Notes: generated from the sequence alone by a model not told the origin. Shown: positions 26,801 through 36,684, counted from the stretch's first letter. The stretch is DNA of 64,000 bases from JAFGAS01 sp963809875 (GCA_963809875.1 CAWELC010000005.1:434001-498000), one strand, 5' to 3'. Numbers and translations are program-made.

Positions 26801-28051
26801 TTATCGCAATCCCTTCTTCTCCAGCAGCATCTCCATGAAGGCGTCGACCCGGGTCTCGAACTGGGCGATCGAGAAATTGCGGGCGTCCATGTGGTCGGCG
26901 TCGATGACCACCGACGGGACGCCCAGCTCGGTCTCCAGCGCCCGCTTGATGTCCATCTGCCCCAGCGTGATGGGCGCGCACGACTTGTTGGAGTGGAGGA
27001 TGGCGCCGTCGATCTTGTAGTCGCGGCAGGCCTTGACCACCATCTCTTTTCTCCGCCGCATCGAGACGCAGGAGACCAGGGGATAGGACATGAGAGACTT
27101 CAGTGCCAGGGCCTCGATGGGCCTGTCCACGTCCAGCCGTATCGACCAGGCCGCCGAGTAGGTCTCGGCCACCACGACGCCCCCCATCTTCTCGAAGTAG
27201 TTGAATATCCCCATGTTATACCAGAGCGGTATGTTGTCCCAGAAGAGGCGAAGCTTCTCCTGTTCGATCATGCCGATGCCCTGCTCGGCGCGCTCGCGCA
27301 CCTCGTCTCGCACCCTGGTGAGGAAATCGACGGCGATCTGGGTCCCCTGCCGGGTGACCATGACGAACATGACGCCGATCTCCGCGGCCGATATCGGGGT
27401 GGGGATGTGCCGCCGGAACGTCATGATCTCGTCCCAGAGCGCGCAGGCCTGGTCGGAGAGCCTGACCGTCTCGCCCAGCCGGTCGTAGTCCAGTTTCCGG
27501 CCCGTTGTCTCTTCCAGGAAGGCGATAACCCGCTTGATCTCGCTTACTGCGTAGTCGATGTGGTGGCGCTGTATCTTCTCGACGGGAACCTGCGGGAGGT
27601 CGGCATGAAATACCCGCGCCCCGGGAAATCGGCGGGAGATCAACTGGAGGATCTTCATGGCCGGCACGCAGCCCCCGCCCGCGGTGAAGACCATGTCCGG
27701 CTCGGGCAGTCCGCCGAGAGGAACGCCGTCGGCCCCGATGAGGCCATAGATGTAGCCGACGATGTTGCGCAGGTAGCCGCAGAGGTCCTGCGAGTAGCCC
27801 ATCGCCTCGGCGACGGAAAAATCGCGCTCGGTCAGGCCGAAAGCGGCACACACCGGCGACCAGTTCTCGGGGAAGACCGGCATCAGGTCCATGGCGTAGA
27901 ATATCTCGATGAGGCCGTTCATAGGCGGCATCCAGCCGACGGGAATTCCCCGGCGCTTGGCCTCATGCCCCTCGAGGTAGAAATCGGCGACGACCTGTCT
28001 TAAATCCTTTGCCGTCCGAAGGCGCTTGGTCGATTTTTGGGTTTTTTCCAT
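26801..28051 (-). CDS. 2-hydroxyacyl-CoA dehydratase family protein, subunit 2
   Basis: 416 aa, HgdB/FldB/BcrB-like. Candidate [4Fe-4S] cysteines are in ENWSPVCAAFG, YSQDLCGYL and TAGGGCVPAM, and LHSNKSCAPITLGQ near the C-terminus is also typical. The family dehydrates 2-hydroxyacyl-CoA or reduces aromatic acyl-CoA and needs an ATP-driven activator protein, which is not in this window. It starts 6 nt after subunit 1, so both are co-transcribed. Substrate not assigned. Confidence 0.85.
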   Translation of the reverse strand: MEKTQKSTKRLRTAKDLRQVVADFYLEGHEAKRRGIPVGWMPPMNGLIEIFYAMDLMPVFPENWSPVCAAFGLTERDFSVAEAMGYSQDLCGYLRNIVGYIYGLIGADGVPLGGLPEPDMVFTAGGGCVPAMKILQLISRRFPGARVFHADLPQVPVEKIQRHHIDYAVSEIKRVIAFLEETTGRKLDYDRLGETVRLSDQACALWDEIMTFRRHIPTPISAAEIGVMFVMVTRQGTQIAVDFLTRVRDEVRERAEQGIGMIEQEKLRLFWDNIPLWYNMGIFNYFEKMGGVVVAETYSAAWSIRLDVDRPIEALALKSLMSYPLVSCVSMRRRKEMVVKACRDYKIDGAILHSNKSCAPITLGQMDIKRALETELGVPSVVIDADHMDARNFSIAQFETRVDAFMEMLLEKKGLR

Positions 28052-28057
28052 ACTGCG

Positions 28058-29171
28058 TTACGCCCCGATCATCTCGAAAAATCCTTCGAGACGGGTGGTA
28101 AGCTGCCCCTCGTTGATGCCGGACTCCTCAATTTCCACCAGGAGCACGGGGATACCGGCGCCTTTGAGATCCTCACAAAGGGCGGGGTAGTCGGCCAGGT
28201 GAGGCGTGCAGAACTTCTGAAAGAAGAAGACGACGCCCTTGGCCCCCGCGCGCTCGATCAGTTTTCGAACGGGGGCGTGGCGGTCGCCCACGACGGACCG
28301 GGCCGGACAGGGGAACCGGCGTTGGTACCGGTCTATCAGTCGATCCATCGGGGTGCGGCCGGACCCGTCAGCGGGGTCGATGAACCGGTACCCGGTGCAG
28401 AGGTCGTCGGCCGCCGTCCGTCCCCCCGCCGCCTCGACGATGTCGTAGATCTGCATGTCCTCTATGATGCTTCCCGAGACGAGGATCGGTATGCCTCCAA
28501 GGGGCGACGAGTTTCCCACCCGGGCCGATTCGACCAGCGGGACAAGGAGCGAGCGGCATTGATCAGGGCGGGAGGGAAAAGCAGGCCTCGATGACCGTAT
28601 AGAACTCCCTGCCCGAAAGCGGCAGGCGATTATCGTAGCGAAGCTCGTAGAGCTCGCCTATCAATGCGCGGATCTCTCCGTACAGGTCCAGCGAGCTTAC
28701 CAGCTTCTCATCGTCGACGGCTCCTCCGACCGACGTGAGCTTTTCGACGAACTCGTTGAGGGTCTCGCGATAGAACGCTGTTGCGTCGCGGTTTGTATGA
28801 TAGGGCAGGGGGATGGTGTGGTAGAGCTCTCCCGGTATGTTCTCTTCCCAGATGTTGATCATGCCGCAGGCGGCGTCGCAGGTGTATCCGCAGACGATGC
28901 CCGACAGATAGTCGTATTCGCCGCGCATCGCCCGTTCCAGCGACGCCCGGAGGTAGGGGCACACAAAGCTCGGTGAGAGCGTGTTGGCCCGCTCGATCCT
29001 CGTCGTGCCGCCCCAGATCCGAACGGGCAGGAAGCCGGCGGCGTGGATCAGCTCAATGGGAGTGTAGGTGCACAGCCAGCCGAAGACCTTGGTGGTCTCC
29101 CGTGACTGCCTGAGCCTTTGAGCCCGGTCGGCGACGGCCTTTTCAAAGGGTGAAATATTTATTATTGACAC
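28058..29171 (-). CDS. 2-hydroxyacyl-CoA dehydratase family protein, subunit 1, one frameshift
   Basis: The N-terminal part carries the family cysteines in WLCTYTPIELIHAAGF, SFVCPYLRASLE and IVCGYTCDAACGM. A second frame continues with GGIPILVSGSIIEDMQIYDIVE and FFFQKFCTPHLADYPAL. One extra C near 28570 (CTCCCGCCCTGATC on the coding strand) creates a false stop; the corrected length is 370 aa. GTG at 29171 (VSIINISPFEKAV) is the best start, with GAGGGGAG just upstream. It pairs with the downstream subunit as the two iron-sulfur subunits of the dehydratase. Confidence 0.82.
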
Positions 29172-29278
29172 GGCATCTCCCCTCGCTGGGCGGAGGGCCC
29201 GGCCCCGCTCCATCACGGTACGAGCATACCGGCAAAGAGTCGCCGCTGTCAAGACAAATAGATCGGGTCACTTAAGAC

Positions 29279-29307
29279 TTGATTTTATCGCGTTTTTTTC
29301 TTATGAT
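29279..29307 (+). promoter_or_regulatory. Promoter for the TGS GTPase gene
   Basis: TTGATT (29279-29284), a 17-nt spacer, TATGAT (29302-29307), 36 nt before the ATG at 29343. Confidence 0.65.
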
Positions 29308-29342
29308 CAAATGAAAGGGTCGGAATACGAGGAAAGGAAACC

Positions 29343-30335
29343 ATGCCCGCAAATCTCACCCCAGAATACCGCGAAAACGAGCGGAAGTTTCGCGAGGCCA
29401 GAGACCCCGAGGAGAAGCTGCGCTATCTCGAGCTGATGCTGGCCACCATCCCCAAGCATAAGGGAACCGACCATATGCAGGGAGACATCAAGCGCCGTAT
29501 CTCCCAAACGAAGGCCGCCCTCGAGAAAAAATCCGGACTCAGGCGCCACAATCCCTTCAAGGTGGAACGGGAGGGGATCGGCCAGTTTGCCGTCGTTGGG
29601 GCCCCCAACGTCGGAAAGTCCGCCCTCGTCGGCAAGCTCACCAACGCCAGGACGGTGGTGGCCAACTATGCCTTTACCACCACCAAACCTGTCCCCGGCA
29701 TGATGCCCTTTGAGAATGTCCAGATACAGATCGTGGACCTGCCCCCGGTATCGGAGGAATTCACCGAGCCGGGGATGGTGGGAATGATCAGGAACACCGA
29801 CGGAGTGATTCTTGTCTTTGACCTTACGTCGGAGGACCCGGCGGCGCAGATCGAGAACGTCCGATCGACGCTCCTCCAGTACAAGGCCGAGCTGTGTCCC
29901 CACCCGGAGGAAAAATACACGCTGGACGGTTTGGCCCATCTCAGGGCCTTTTTCGTCGGCAACAAACTGGAAACCGCCGCAGCCGAGCAGAACCTGAAGC
30001 TCATCACGGATCTCTACGGCGCGGATTTTTCCGTCTTCGGCGTTTCCGCCGAGCGGGGCTTCGGGCTGGAGGAGATCAGACGCGCCGCCTTCGAGATGCT
30101 GGACGTCATCAGGGCATACACCAAATCGCCGGGCAAGAAGCCTGACTTCGACGAGCCGGTGGTCCTAAAACGGGGGGCAACGGTTCTCGACTTTGCCGCC
30201 TCCATCCACAAGGATTTTGCCAAGTCCCTCAAGTTTGCCCGGATCTGGTCTACGGATCCCAGTAAATTCGAGGGCCAGAAGATAAACCGGGATGACGTCC
30301 TGTACGACGGAGACGTCATCGAGCTGCACCTGTAG
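29343..30335 (+). CDS. DRG/Obg-like GTPase with TGS domain
   Basis: 330 aa. The GTPase motifs are G1 GAPNVGKSA (residues ~85-95), G3 VDLPPVSEEF, G4 FVGNKLE (a variant of NKxD) and G5-like VSAERG. A C-terminal TGS domain follows (VVLKRGATVLDFAASIHKDFAKSLKFARIW...VLYDGDVIELHL). It resembles the developmentally regulated GTP-binding (DRG) family, linked to ribosome or translation functions. The final Asp of NKxD is Glu here, which could alter guanine specificity. Monocistronic, with its own promoter. Confidence 0.87.
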   Translation: MPANLTPEYRENERKFREARDPEEKLRYLELMLATIPKHKGTDHMQGDIKRRISQTKAALEKKSGLRRHNPFKVEREGIGQFAVVGAPNVGKSALVGKLTNARTVVANYAFTTTKPVPGMMPFENVQIQIVDLPPVSEEFTEPGMVGMIRNTDGVILVFDLTSEDPAAQIENVRSTLLQYKAELCPHPEEKYTLDGLAHLRAFFVGNKLETAAAEQNLKLITDLYGADFSVFGVSAERGFGLEEIRRAAFEMLDVIRAYTKSPGKKPDFDEPVVLKRGATVLDFAASIHKDFAKSLKFARIWSTDPSKFEGQKINRDDVLYDGDVIELHL

Positions 30336-30534
30336 CGACGCCCGCGATACCCTTCATCCTTCCCGGGGCCCGTCGGGAGGGCGGAGGGAAGGGCGCGACA
30401 TACCGGTGTGATCTACCGCCCGGGAATAGTCTCCTGTTTTCCGATAAGCCGATCAAAAGAAAAGGCGAAAGGTTGTCTTCCTATCCCAATGAGAGTACAA
30501 TTAAAACAATAGACTCAATCTTACCGAGGTACCT

Positions 30535-30987
30535 ATGTCAGAGCAATGTGAGATACCGGCTGGAAATCCCGACAGCCCCCAAATAGATACTATACTCAAG
30601 AGTGTCAAGACGATCGCGGTGGTCGGCCTCTCTCCCAAGGATGACCGGCCGAGTTTCCGCGTCGCCTCGTACCTGAAGGAACACGGGTATCGTATCATCC
30701 CGGTGCGGCCCGCCACAAAGGAGATCCTGGGCGAGCGCGCGTACGCCGACCTCTCCGAGATCCCTGCGGACGTCACCGTCGATATGGTTGACATCTTCCG
30801 ACGCGCCGAAGAGGTAATGCCGATAGTCGAGGCGGCGATTTCCCGGGGAGACGTGAGGGTCATCTGGATGCAGGAAGGCATTGTCAATAACGCGGCCCGG
30901 GAAGCGGCCCTCGCAAAGGGCCTTGCCGTGGTAATGGACCGGTGCGCCATGAAAGAGCACCGGAGGATGAGGGAGGAAGCTACATGA
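30535..30987 (+). CDS. CoA-binding (YccU-type) Rossmann protein
   Basis: 150 aa. The CoA_binding_2 fold is visible as IAVVGLSPKDDRPSFRVASYLKEHGYRIIPVRP, with VDIFRRAEEV, VIWMQEGIVN and VMDRCAMKEHRR. The proteins bind CoA in a succinyl-CoA-synthetase-like pocket; their role is unclear. The stop overlaps the next start (ATGA at 30984). Confidence 0.9.
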   Translation: MSEQCEIPAGNPDSPQIDTILKSVKTIAVVGLSPKDDRPSFRVASYLKEHGYRIIPVRPATKEILGERAYADLSEIPADVTVDMVDIFRRAEEVMPIVEAAISRGDVRVIWMQEGIVNNAAREAALAKGLAVVMDRCAMKEHRRMREEAT

Positions 30988-31427
30988 AGGGGAGTTCCCT
31001 GCGTGCGGTCGTGGCGATGGCGCTCCTTGCCATCGGCATCTATTTCTTTGTCATCAAGCCCCAGGAGACGCCAAAGGAAAAGCCGTCCACGACCGAGACC
31101 AAGATCTGGTCCGACAAGGTGGACGCCATCGCGAAGATGAAGACGACAATGTACGCGATCGTCGAGGCCGAAAGGAACCGGAAGAACCTCGGCGACTCGT
31201 ATATCGCCTGCGCCCCCAACCCCCCGGACGTACCCGGAACGCGGGTTACCTGGAATGGGGGAGAGGCAGACGGCTGGAAGGAGCTGGATGTGGCGATGCC
31301 CCGGGAAACCTGGTTTCAGTATGAGGTCGTGGTAACAGGGGACGACACGTTCGAGGTCTATGCAAGGACTCTCGCTCAGAGGACGCCGCTGGAGTTTATC
31401 ATCGATCAGGACATGAACTTCCGGTGA
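30984..31427 (+). CDS. Membrane-anchored pilin-like hypothetical protein
   Basis: 147 aa with one N-terminal hydrophobic helix (residues 6-25: LRAVVAMALLAIGIYFFVI) and an extracytoplasmic domain. The latter, with YIACAPNPPDVPGTRVTW, WKELDVAMP and YEVVVTGDDTFEVYA, recalls the globular part of some type IV pilins. It lacks a prepilin peptidase motif (no G-F-T/S-L-x-E). It overlaps the CoA-binding gene by 4 nt. Function not known. Confidence 0.75.
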   Translation: MKGSSLRAVVAMALLAIGIYFFVIKPQETPKEKPSTTETKIWSDKVDAIAKMKTTMYAIVEAERNRKNLGDSYIACAPNPPDVPGTRVTWNGGEADGWKELDVAMPRETWFQYEVVVTGDDTFEVYARTLAQRTPLEFIIDQDMNFR

Positions 31428-31662
31428 TAGCGAGCCGAGCGACGAAGTCGCCGGGCCGATGAGGTGACAGTCGCTAAGACGACGGGGCCCTGAAACCCGG
31501 GCCGACGTTAGCAGGTGGGGCCGTTGTGTGCTTATCCGGGCCGCGGGCAATAGCCGCCGGTCGCCTCTGCCCGCGATATCCGCGAGCCTTCGAAGCGGCT
31601 TTTTCGGCTGAGGAAGGATTGACCTCGCTAAAGAACCCTCCCCGGTTGAAATCGATTGATCC

Positions 31663-32412
31663 CTAAATGAACGATATCTTGTGATCCTTTTCGCCAAGCG
31701 TCCGTTTCCTGATGCTCACCGCCTTCTCCACGTACTCATCGATATATTTCCGGTCCTCGAGGTCCAGGTTGAGAAATTCCAGGGCCATTCCGGGGAAAAG
31801 GCCCAGCTTATCGCGTTCCTTTTTCGTGACGACCTTTGTGATTCGGGCCTCGGCCCGCACGTCCCGTTTCGGGATCGGGATCGTGAAGTGAATGGTATAG
31901 GATTCGTGGGCCGGCAGCGGCTCGGCGGTCTCGAGGAATATGCCGGTTACGGAGATATCCACGCTCTCGTACCGCTTCACCTCACCTCCGTGACGCAGGT
32001 AGACCTCGGTCCTGAGGAGGGCCCGGGGGTAATAGAGGGAGCCGCGGACCTTGAGGAGCTTGCCGACCGCTTCGATGAACTCGATGCGGTCAATGGGCTT
32101 GGTCAGATAGTGATCGGCGCCCGCAGAGAGGCACCGGTACTTCGCGTCATCCTGGTGGTCGCTGGAAACGATCATGATGGGGATATCCCGAAACCGTGGA
32201 TCGTTCTTGATGATCTCGCACGCCTTGTCCCCCGTGAGATCGGGCATATTGTAGTCCAGTAAGACCAGCTGAGGTTTTTCCTTCTTGATGACTTTGAGGG
32301 CCTCGAGCCCGGAGCGGGCCGTCAGGATATCGCAGTCAATGCGATCCAGCATACCCTCCTGGACATCCAGAAAAAACTTTGCGTCATCTACGATGAGTAT
32401 CTTGGTCTTCAT
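31663..32412 (-). CDS. Response regulator with C-terminal PilZ domain
   Basis: 249 aa. Receiver residues 1-120: acidic pair in ILIVDDAKFF, phosphoacceptor Asp in LVLLDYNMP, Ser in MIVSSDH and Lys in LTKPI. The PilZ domain from ~133 has RALLR (the RxxxR arm) and DISVTGIFLE (D/NxSxxG), the residues that bind c-di-GMP. It would therefore join a phosphorelay to c-di-GMP sensing, often in motility or surface attachment. Convergent with 30984. Confidence 0.88.
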   Translation of the reverse strand: MKTKILIVDDAKFFLDVQEGMLDRIDCDILTARSGLEALKVIKKEKPQLVLLDYNMPDLTGDKACEIIKNDPRFRDIPIMIVSSDHQDDAKYRCLSAGADHYLTKPIDRIEFIEAVGKLLKVRGSLYYPRALLRTEVYLRHGGEVKRYESVDISVTGIFLETAEPLPAHESYTIHFTIPIPKRDVRAEARITKVVTKKERDKLGLFPGMALEFLNLDLEDRKYIDEYVEKAVSIRKRTLGEKDHKISFI

Positions 32413-32549
32413 GTGCGGCGCACTCCCTGTTCTCGTGAATTTTCACCATACCACAGAAGGAACCCGAAGTAAACAACAGGTCCGAAAATGCTCTTGAACT
32501 ATTCTCTAAAGTACTTGATTTTCGCGCGTTTTGCCGGTAGCATAGAAAG

Positions 32550-33476
32550 ATGGATGATAGTCAGCAGGGTCAATCAAGATTCTTCATGTGGTATCACCGC
32601 TCGGTTGTCGTGCGGTTTCTTCTCCACATAACCCCCTGGTTCATGCGGACTTTCTCCCGGAGAACGCTGCATTTCATCCGCCATCCATTCACGTTTTTCT
32701 ATTACTGGGGAGGAACTTCCTTCAGGCGGGCGGTCAGAGGCAACCTTCACGTGATCTTCGGCCAAACGGCCACCGATAAGGAAATCGAGAGGATTACCCG
32801 GAAGGTCTTTTCCAACGTCACCAAGTCCTTCGTCGATATGTTCGTCGTTGCCGCCATCCCCGAGGAGCGGTGGCCTGAAGTGGTAGACCCCCCCGTCGGT
32901 AAAGAGAATATACGACGGTCCCTCGATAAGGGTAAAGGCGTGATCCTGCTGACCGGACACATCGGCAACTGGGAGATCGGTGGAATCACGCTTGCCGGCG
33001 CCACCCGCGAAGTCCATATGGTCTATATGCCGGACCGCTTTGCCGCATTTGAAAAAGCACGCCTGAAGACGCGAAGTTCCCACAACGTAAGGGGAATCCC
33101 GATGGGGAGCTCGTTCAATACGTCGCTGATGGTAATCCGGTTGCTGGCCGAGAATAAAATAATCACCATGAAGGGGGACCGCGCGCTGAACGGGGAGGGC
33201 ATCACGATCCCGTTCTTCGGGAAAGACACCGTCTTCCCCAAGGGGCCGTTCCTCGTCTCCTTTATCGCCGGCGCCCCGATTTTGCCCGCTTTTATGGTCC
33301 TCAACGAGCATAACCGATATGTCCCCATCGTCGAGGAACCGATAGATGTCCGGCGGACCGGCAACCGGGAAGACGACATCAGGTCGCTCGCCCTGCGCAT
33401 GGCCCAGGTCGTCGAAAAGTACGTCAAGCGCTACCCCGACCAGTGGTATATGTTCTATCCCTTCTGGAAGAGATGA
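32550..33476 (+). CDS. Lipid A biosynthesis-type acyltransferase (LpxL/HtrB family)
   Basis: 308 aa. An N-terminal hydrophobic/amphipathic anchor is followed by the acyltransferase motif GHIGNWEIGG (H-x4-E-type) and later KGDRALNGEGITIPFFG and PAFMVL. The family adds secondary acyl chains to lipid A at the inner membrane, which supports a Gram-negative envelope. ATG at 32550, with AGAAAG as a weak ribosome site. Single-gene unit. Confidence 0.87.
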   Translation: MDDSQQGQSRFFMWYHRSVVVRFLLHITPWFMRTFSRRTLHFIRHPFTFFYYWGGTSFRRAVRGNLHVIFGQTATDKEIERITRKVFSNVTKSFVDMFVVAAIPEERWPEVVDPPVGKENIRRSLDKGKGVILLTGHIGNWEIGGITLAGATREVHMVYMPDRFAAFEKARLKTRSSHNVRGIPMGSSFNTSLMVIRLLAENKIITMKGDRALNGEGITIPFFGKDTVFPKGPFLVSFIAGAPILPAFMVLNEHNRYVPIVEEPIDVRRTGNREDDIRSLALRMAQVVEKYVKRYPDQWYMFYPFWKR

Positions 33477-33580
33477 CGAGGGGTCCCGCGGAAATACATG
33501 CGGCGTGTGAGGGCGGCGGTTCATCCTTCGACTGCCGGAATGCACAAAGCGTAGTTTAAAATACGACTCAAGGAAGGAAT

Positions 33581-35014
33581 ATGGATCACAAAACAATTAC
33601 AGCCAAACGGTTGTTGATGATCTTCCCCGACTTTGAGGGAACACCGCTGGCCTACCGTGCGTTTATTCCGCCGCTGGGACTTCTGACCCTGGCGGCCCTC
33701 ACGCCCCCGGAATTCGAGATTAGCTTCCTTGACGAGCGCAATGATCCGGTCGACTTCAGCGCGACGGCCGACGTCGTCGCAATATCGGCCATGACGCCTC
33801 AGGCGGCCCGCGCCTACGAGATCGCCGATTCTTTTCGGGCGCGGGGTGTGCCGGTCGTCCTGGGAGGCGCACACGCGTCACTGATGCCGGACGAGGCGCT
33901 CCACCATGCCGATGCCGTGGTGGTAGGCGAGGCGGAGGATATCTGGCAGAAGGTCCTTGCCGATCTCACGGCCGGACGGTCGGAAGGGATCTACGTCTGC
34001 CGTCGAAAGCCGGACCTTTCGGGGCTGCCCTTTCCTCGCCACGACCTCCTCAACGAGCCCAACTACCTGCCGATTCGCTCGATCCAGGTGACGCGGGGCT
34101 GTCCCCTCAATTGCGAGTTCTGCACCGTGCCCAAGAACTTCGGCCGCGAGTACCGAATCCGGCCCATCGACGAGGTCCTCTCCGAGATCGAGAGGCTGCC
34201 CGGCCACCTCTACTTCGTTGACGACAATCTCATGATCAAACGCAGGAGCTTTACGGGGCTCTTTGCCCGGATGAGCGGGATGGGAAAACGATGGACGGGG
34301 ATGGCGCCGCTTGCAATCGCTTCGGATAAGAAATACCTCAGGTTGTTGTCGGCCTCCGGCTGCTGGTCGATGTATGTGGACGTCGGGCCGTGGCTCTCGG
34401 TGGGGCTCAGGGGCGACGTGGCCTCGCTCAAAGAGCAGGTGAGCCGCTCCATCGGCTACATCAAGGAGCTGCAGGACTCCGGCATCAAGGTGATGGGGTC
34501 GTTTGTCTTCGGATTCGATCACGACGAGGAGGCGATCTTCGAGCGCACGCTCGAGTTTCTCCTCATGAGCGGGATCGTCGAGGCGGAATTCCTGATCCTG
34601 ACACCGTACCCGAACACGCCGCTCTCCGAGAAGCTCGAGGCGCAAAACCGGATAATCGACCGGGACTGGTCCAGGTATAACACGACCCACGCGGTCTTTC
34701 GGCCCGCCCACATGACACCCGAGGCACTCGAGGAAGGGGTGAATTACCTCTGGCGGGAGTTCTACCGTCAAAAAGATCGGACCGACGGCTTCGTGCTGGT
34801 CAAAGCCACCCCGGAGGCGCGCAAGGCGCACGAGCGGATACTCTCGGCGGTGCCGATCCTCTTTCGCGATATGGCCCACGAAGGGGTGCTGGAGGGTCTC
34901 GCGGGTGTCCCCGGGCCCATTGGGGTGGGTGAGCTTGTCGGGATCTGGAAGAAGTCAAATCCGCCCGTTTTTGGGCGAATCGTCGGGAAAGTCTATAAGG
35001 AGCTGGGATACTGA
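33581..35014 (+). CDS. B12-binding-domain radical SAM protein
   Basis: 477 aa. The N-terminal cobalamin-binding-like Rossmann domain (residues ~5-140) has VVAISAMTPQAARAYEIAD and VVLGGAHASLMPDEAL. The radical SAM core has the cluster motif GCPLNCEFC followed by CTVPKNFGREYRIRP, and the C-terminal helical region resembles DUF4070. These enzymes often methylate unactivated carbons or rearrange lipids and secondary metabolites. The context gives no substrate. Ribosome site AAGGAAGG. Confidence 0.88.
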   Translation: MDHKTITAKRLLMIFPDFEGTPLAYRAFIPPLGLLTLAALTPPEFEISFLDERNDPVDFSATADVVAISAMTPQAARAYEIADSFRARGVPVVLGGAHASLMPDEALHHADAVVVGEAEDIWQKVLADLTAGRSEGIYVCRRKPDLSGLPFPRHDLLNEPNYLPIRSIQVTRGCPLNCEFCTVPKNFGREYRIRPIDEVLSEIERLPGHLYFVDDNLMIKRRSFTGLFARMSGMGKRWTGMAPLAIASDKKYLRLLSASGCWSMYVDVGPWLSVGLRGDVASLKEQVSRSIGYIKELQDSGIKVMGSFVFGFDHDEEAIFERTLEFLLMSGIVEAEFLILTPYPNTPLSEKLEAQNRIIDRDWSRYNTTHAVFRPAHMTPEALEEGVNYLWREFYRQKDRTDGFVLVKATPEARKAHERILSAVPILFRDMAHEGVLEGLAGVPGPIGVGELVGIWKKSNPPVFGRIVGKVYKELGY

Positions 35015-35038
35015 ATGACCGACTGTCACAGCAAACAG

Positions 35039-35067
35039 CCCGCATATGCGGGGGCGCGATCGCGCCC
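35039..35067. repeat. Two adjoining perfect palindromes
   Basis: CCCGCATATGCGGG (35039-35052) runs straight into GGGCGCGATCGCGCCC (35052-35067). They lie between the radical SAM gene and the AlkD-like gene and could act as an mRNA-end structure or protein site. Confidence 0.55.
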
Positions 35068-35105
35068 GGGTCCGTGTGTCTCCATCAGGCAAAGCTGTCT
35101 TCGAT

Positions 35106-35816
35106 ATGACCGGGATTGTTAAGAGAATAGGGGCAGAGCTGCGCAACAGCGCCGACGACGGCGTCAGGCAGAGCTCTCAGAGATTCTTCAAGGAGCGGGT
35201 CAGGGTTTACGGCGTAAAGACTGCGGTCGTGGGCACAATCGCCCGGAGATACTGGAGAGAGGTCGAGGGTCTCCAAAAGGAAGAGCTATTCGCTATCTGC
35301 GAGGAGCTGCTACGGACCGACTATTGCGAGGACGCCTTCGTCGTTGCCGATTGGCTCCCGCGCATGGCCGCGAGCTTTGAGCCGGACGACCTGACGATAT
35401 TTGAGGGCTGGATCGAGCGCTACATCAACAACTGGGCAAAGTGCGACAGTCTCTGCAACCACGCTATAGGGGATTTCGCCCAGATGTATCCCGAGTGCCT
35501 GCCTCGTATCGTGGGATGGACCGCGTCTGACAACCGGTGGATGAGAAGGGCGGCGGCGGTATCCCTGATCGTCCCCGCCAAGAGAGGCAGGTTTCTGCAG
35601 GAGGTCTTCGAGATAGCAGACCGGCTGCTGACCGACGACGATGATATGGTCCGGAAAGGATACGGTTGGCTCCTGAAAGAAGCAAGCCGTCTCCACCGGA
35701 AAGAGGTGTTCGACTACGTGGTCAAACACAGAAAGAAGATGCCCCGCACGGCACTGCGCTATGCCATTGAGCTGATGCCCGCCGAATTGAAGGCCGAGGC
35801 GATGGAGAGGCAGTGA
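35106..35816 (+). CDS. DNA alkylation repair (AlkD/AlkC HEAT-like) protein
   Basis: 236 aa. All-helical HEAT-like repeats with family landmarks YGVKTAVVGTIARRYW, NNWAKCDSLCNHAIG, SDNRWMRRAAAVSLI and DDMVRKGYGWLLKEASR. AlkD-type glycosylases remove N3/N7-alkylated purines. ATG at 35106 (MTGIVKRIGAEL) is chosen because the upstream in-frame extension reads through the palindromes. It precedes the zinc-ribbon gene by about 40 nt. Confidence 0.85.
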   Translation: MTGIVKRIGAELRNSADDGVRQSSQRFFKERVRVYGVKTAVVGTIARRYWREVEGLQKEELFAICEELLRTDYCEDAFVVADWLPRMAASFEPDDLTIFEGWIERYINNWAKCDSLCNHAIGDFAQMYPECLPRIVGWTASDNRWMRRAAAVSLIVPAKRGRFLQEVFEIADRLLTDDDDMVRKGYGWLLKEASRLHRKEVFDYVVKHRKKMPRTALRYAIELMPAELKAEAMERQ

Positions 35817-35855
35817 TGTAAGGGGCTTGTGCGTAGTCATTCTTCAAGGTAACGT

Positions 35856-36684
35856 ATGAAGATTCAGTGTCCACATTGCGGCATGGAGGGGATCATCAGG
35901 GACGACCTGATCCCGGAGTCGGGCAGGGACATCGCCTGCCCGAAGTGCAAGAAGACGTTCTTTGTCCAGAAAGAGGGCGTCCCGCCGCGTTCTCCGCTCC
36001 CCGGTGGGGCAGTAGCCGAGTTGTCGCGTGGTGCGCCGGCGGGTCCTCTTGCGTCGTCCCCATCCGAGCCGACAAAGAAGACCAGCCCCCTCCTGATCGT
36101 TGTTATGGCCGCGCTATTTCTCGCGTTGGGCTTCTATGCGGGATACCAATATCGCGGGATAGGGGGAGGTGAAGCCCCATCTCCGACCAAGAGCGCGAAA
36201 CCTCCCGGGGCTCCAAAACACACCCTGTCCGATACCACGCCGACGTACGGGTCGACGCCCCTGATGACTCCAATGACTACTCCGGGGGCAAGCATCCCTC
36301 CGGGAAACCCGGACAAGACTTCGGAATCGGGGTCGGGCAAGACATATACGGCAGGTTCCCTGTTCGATACCTTTTCGGCCATGTCCAAAGATCAGGTGCA
36401 GGATTTCTGTCGAAAGAACAGCACTGCCGGCGTAACCGGGGACGGAACGATACGGGAGATAAAGAAGACCAAGCGCGGTGGGAAGCATCATCGGGATCTA
36501 CGCCGTCAGCGTCGATTGCGGCAAAGGCAGATGGGCCGTCATAGAGTCAAAAATGACCGATAATTATCTCTCAAACTTCAGCGTCGGGGGGAGCGTCAGC
36601 TTTACGGGGACCCTCAAAACCTACGAACAGGCCCCGTCGCGGAAGACCTTGTATCTTTCGGACGGAATGATCGTGATCAGGTAA
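35856..36684 (+). CDS. Zinc-ribbon (MJ0042-type) single-pass membrane protein, one frameshift
   Basis: The N-terminal zinc ribbon is MKIQCPHCG...IACPKCKKTFFV (two CxxC knuckles). A Pro/Ser-rich linker, one transmembrane helix (about 75-92, LLIVVMAALFLALGFYAG), a low-complexity Pro/Thr stretch and a C-terminal OB-like domain (IIGIYAVSVDCGKGRWAV, LYLSDGMIVIR) follow. One extra base near 36476 splits the frame; corrected length is 275 aa. Such proteins are poorly characterised. Probably in one transcript with the AlkD-like gene. Confidence 0.72.

Noticed and set aside
31428..31662. Riboswitch or structured RNA in the GC-rich spacer
   Set aside because: The spacer lies between convergent genes, so it would not precede a coding region. 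I could not match it to a known class; the stems look like ordinary GC-rich 3' ends.
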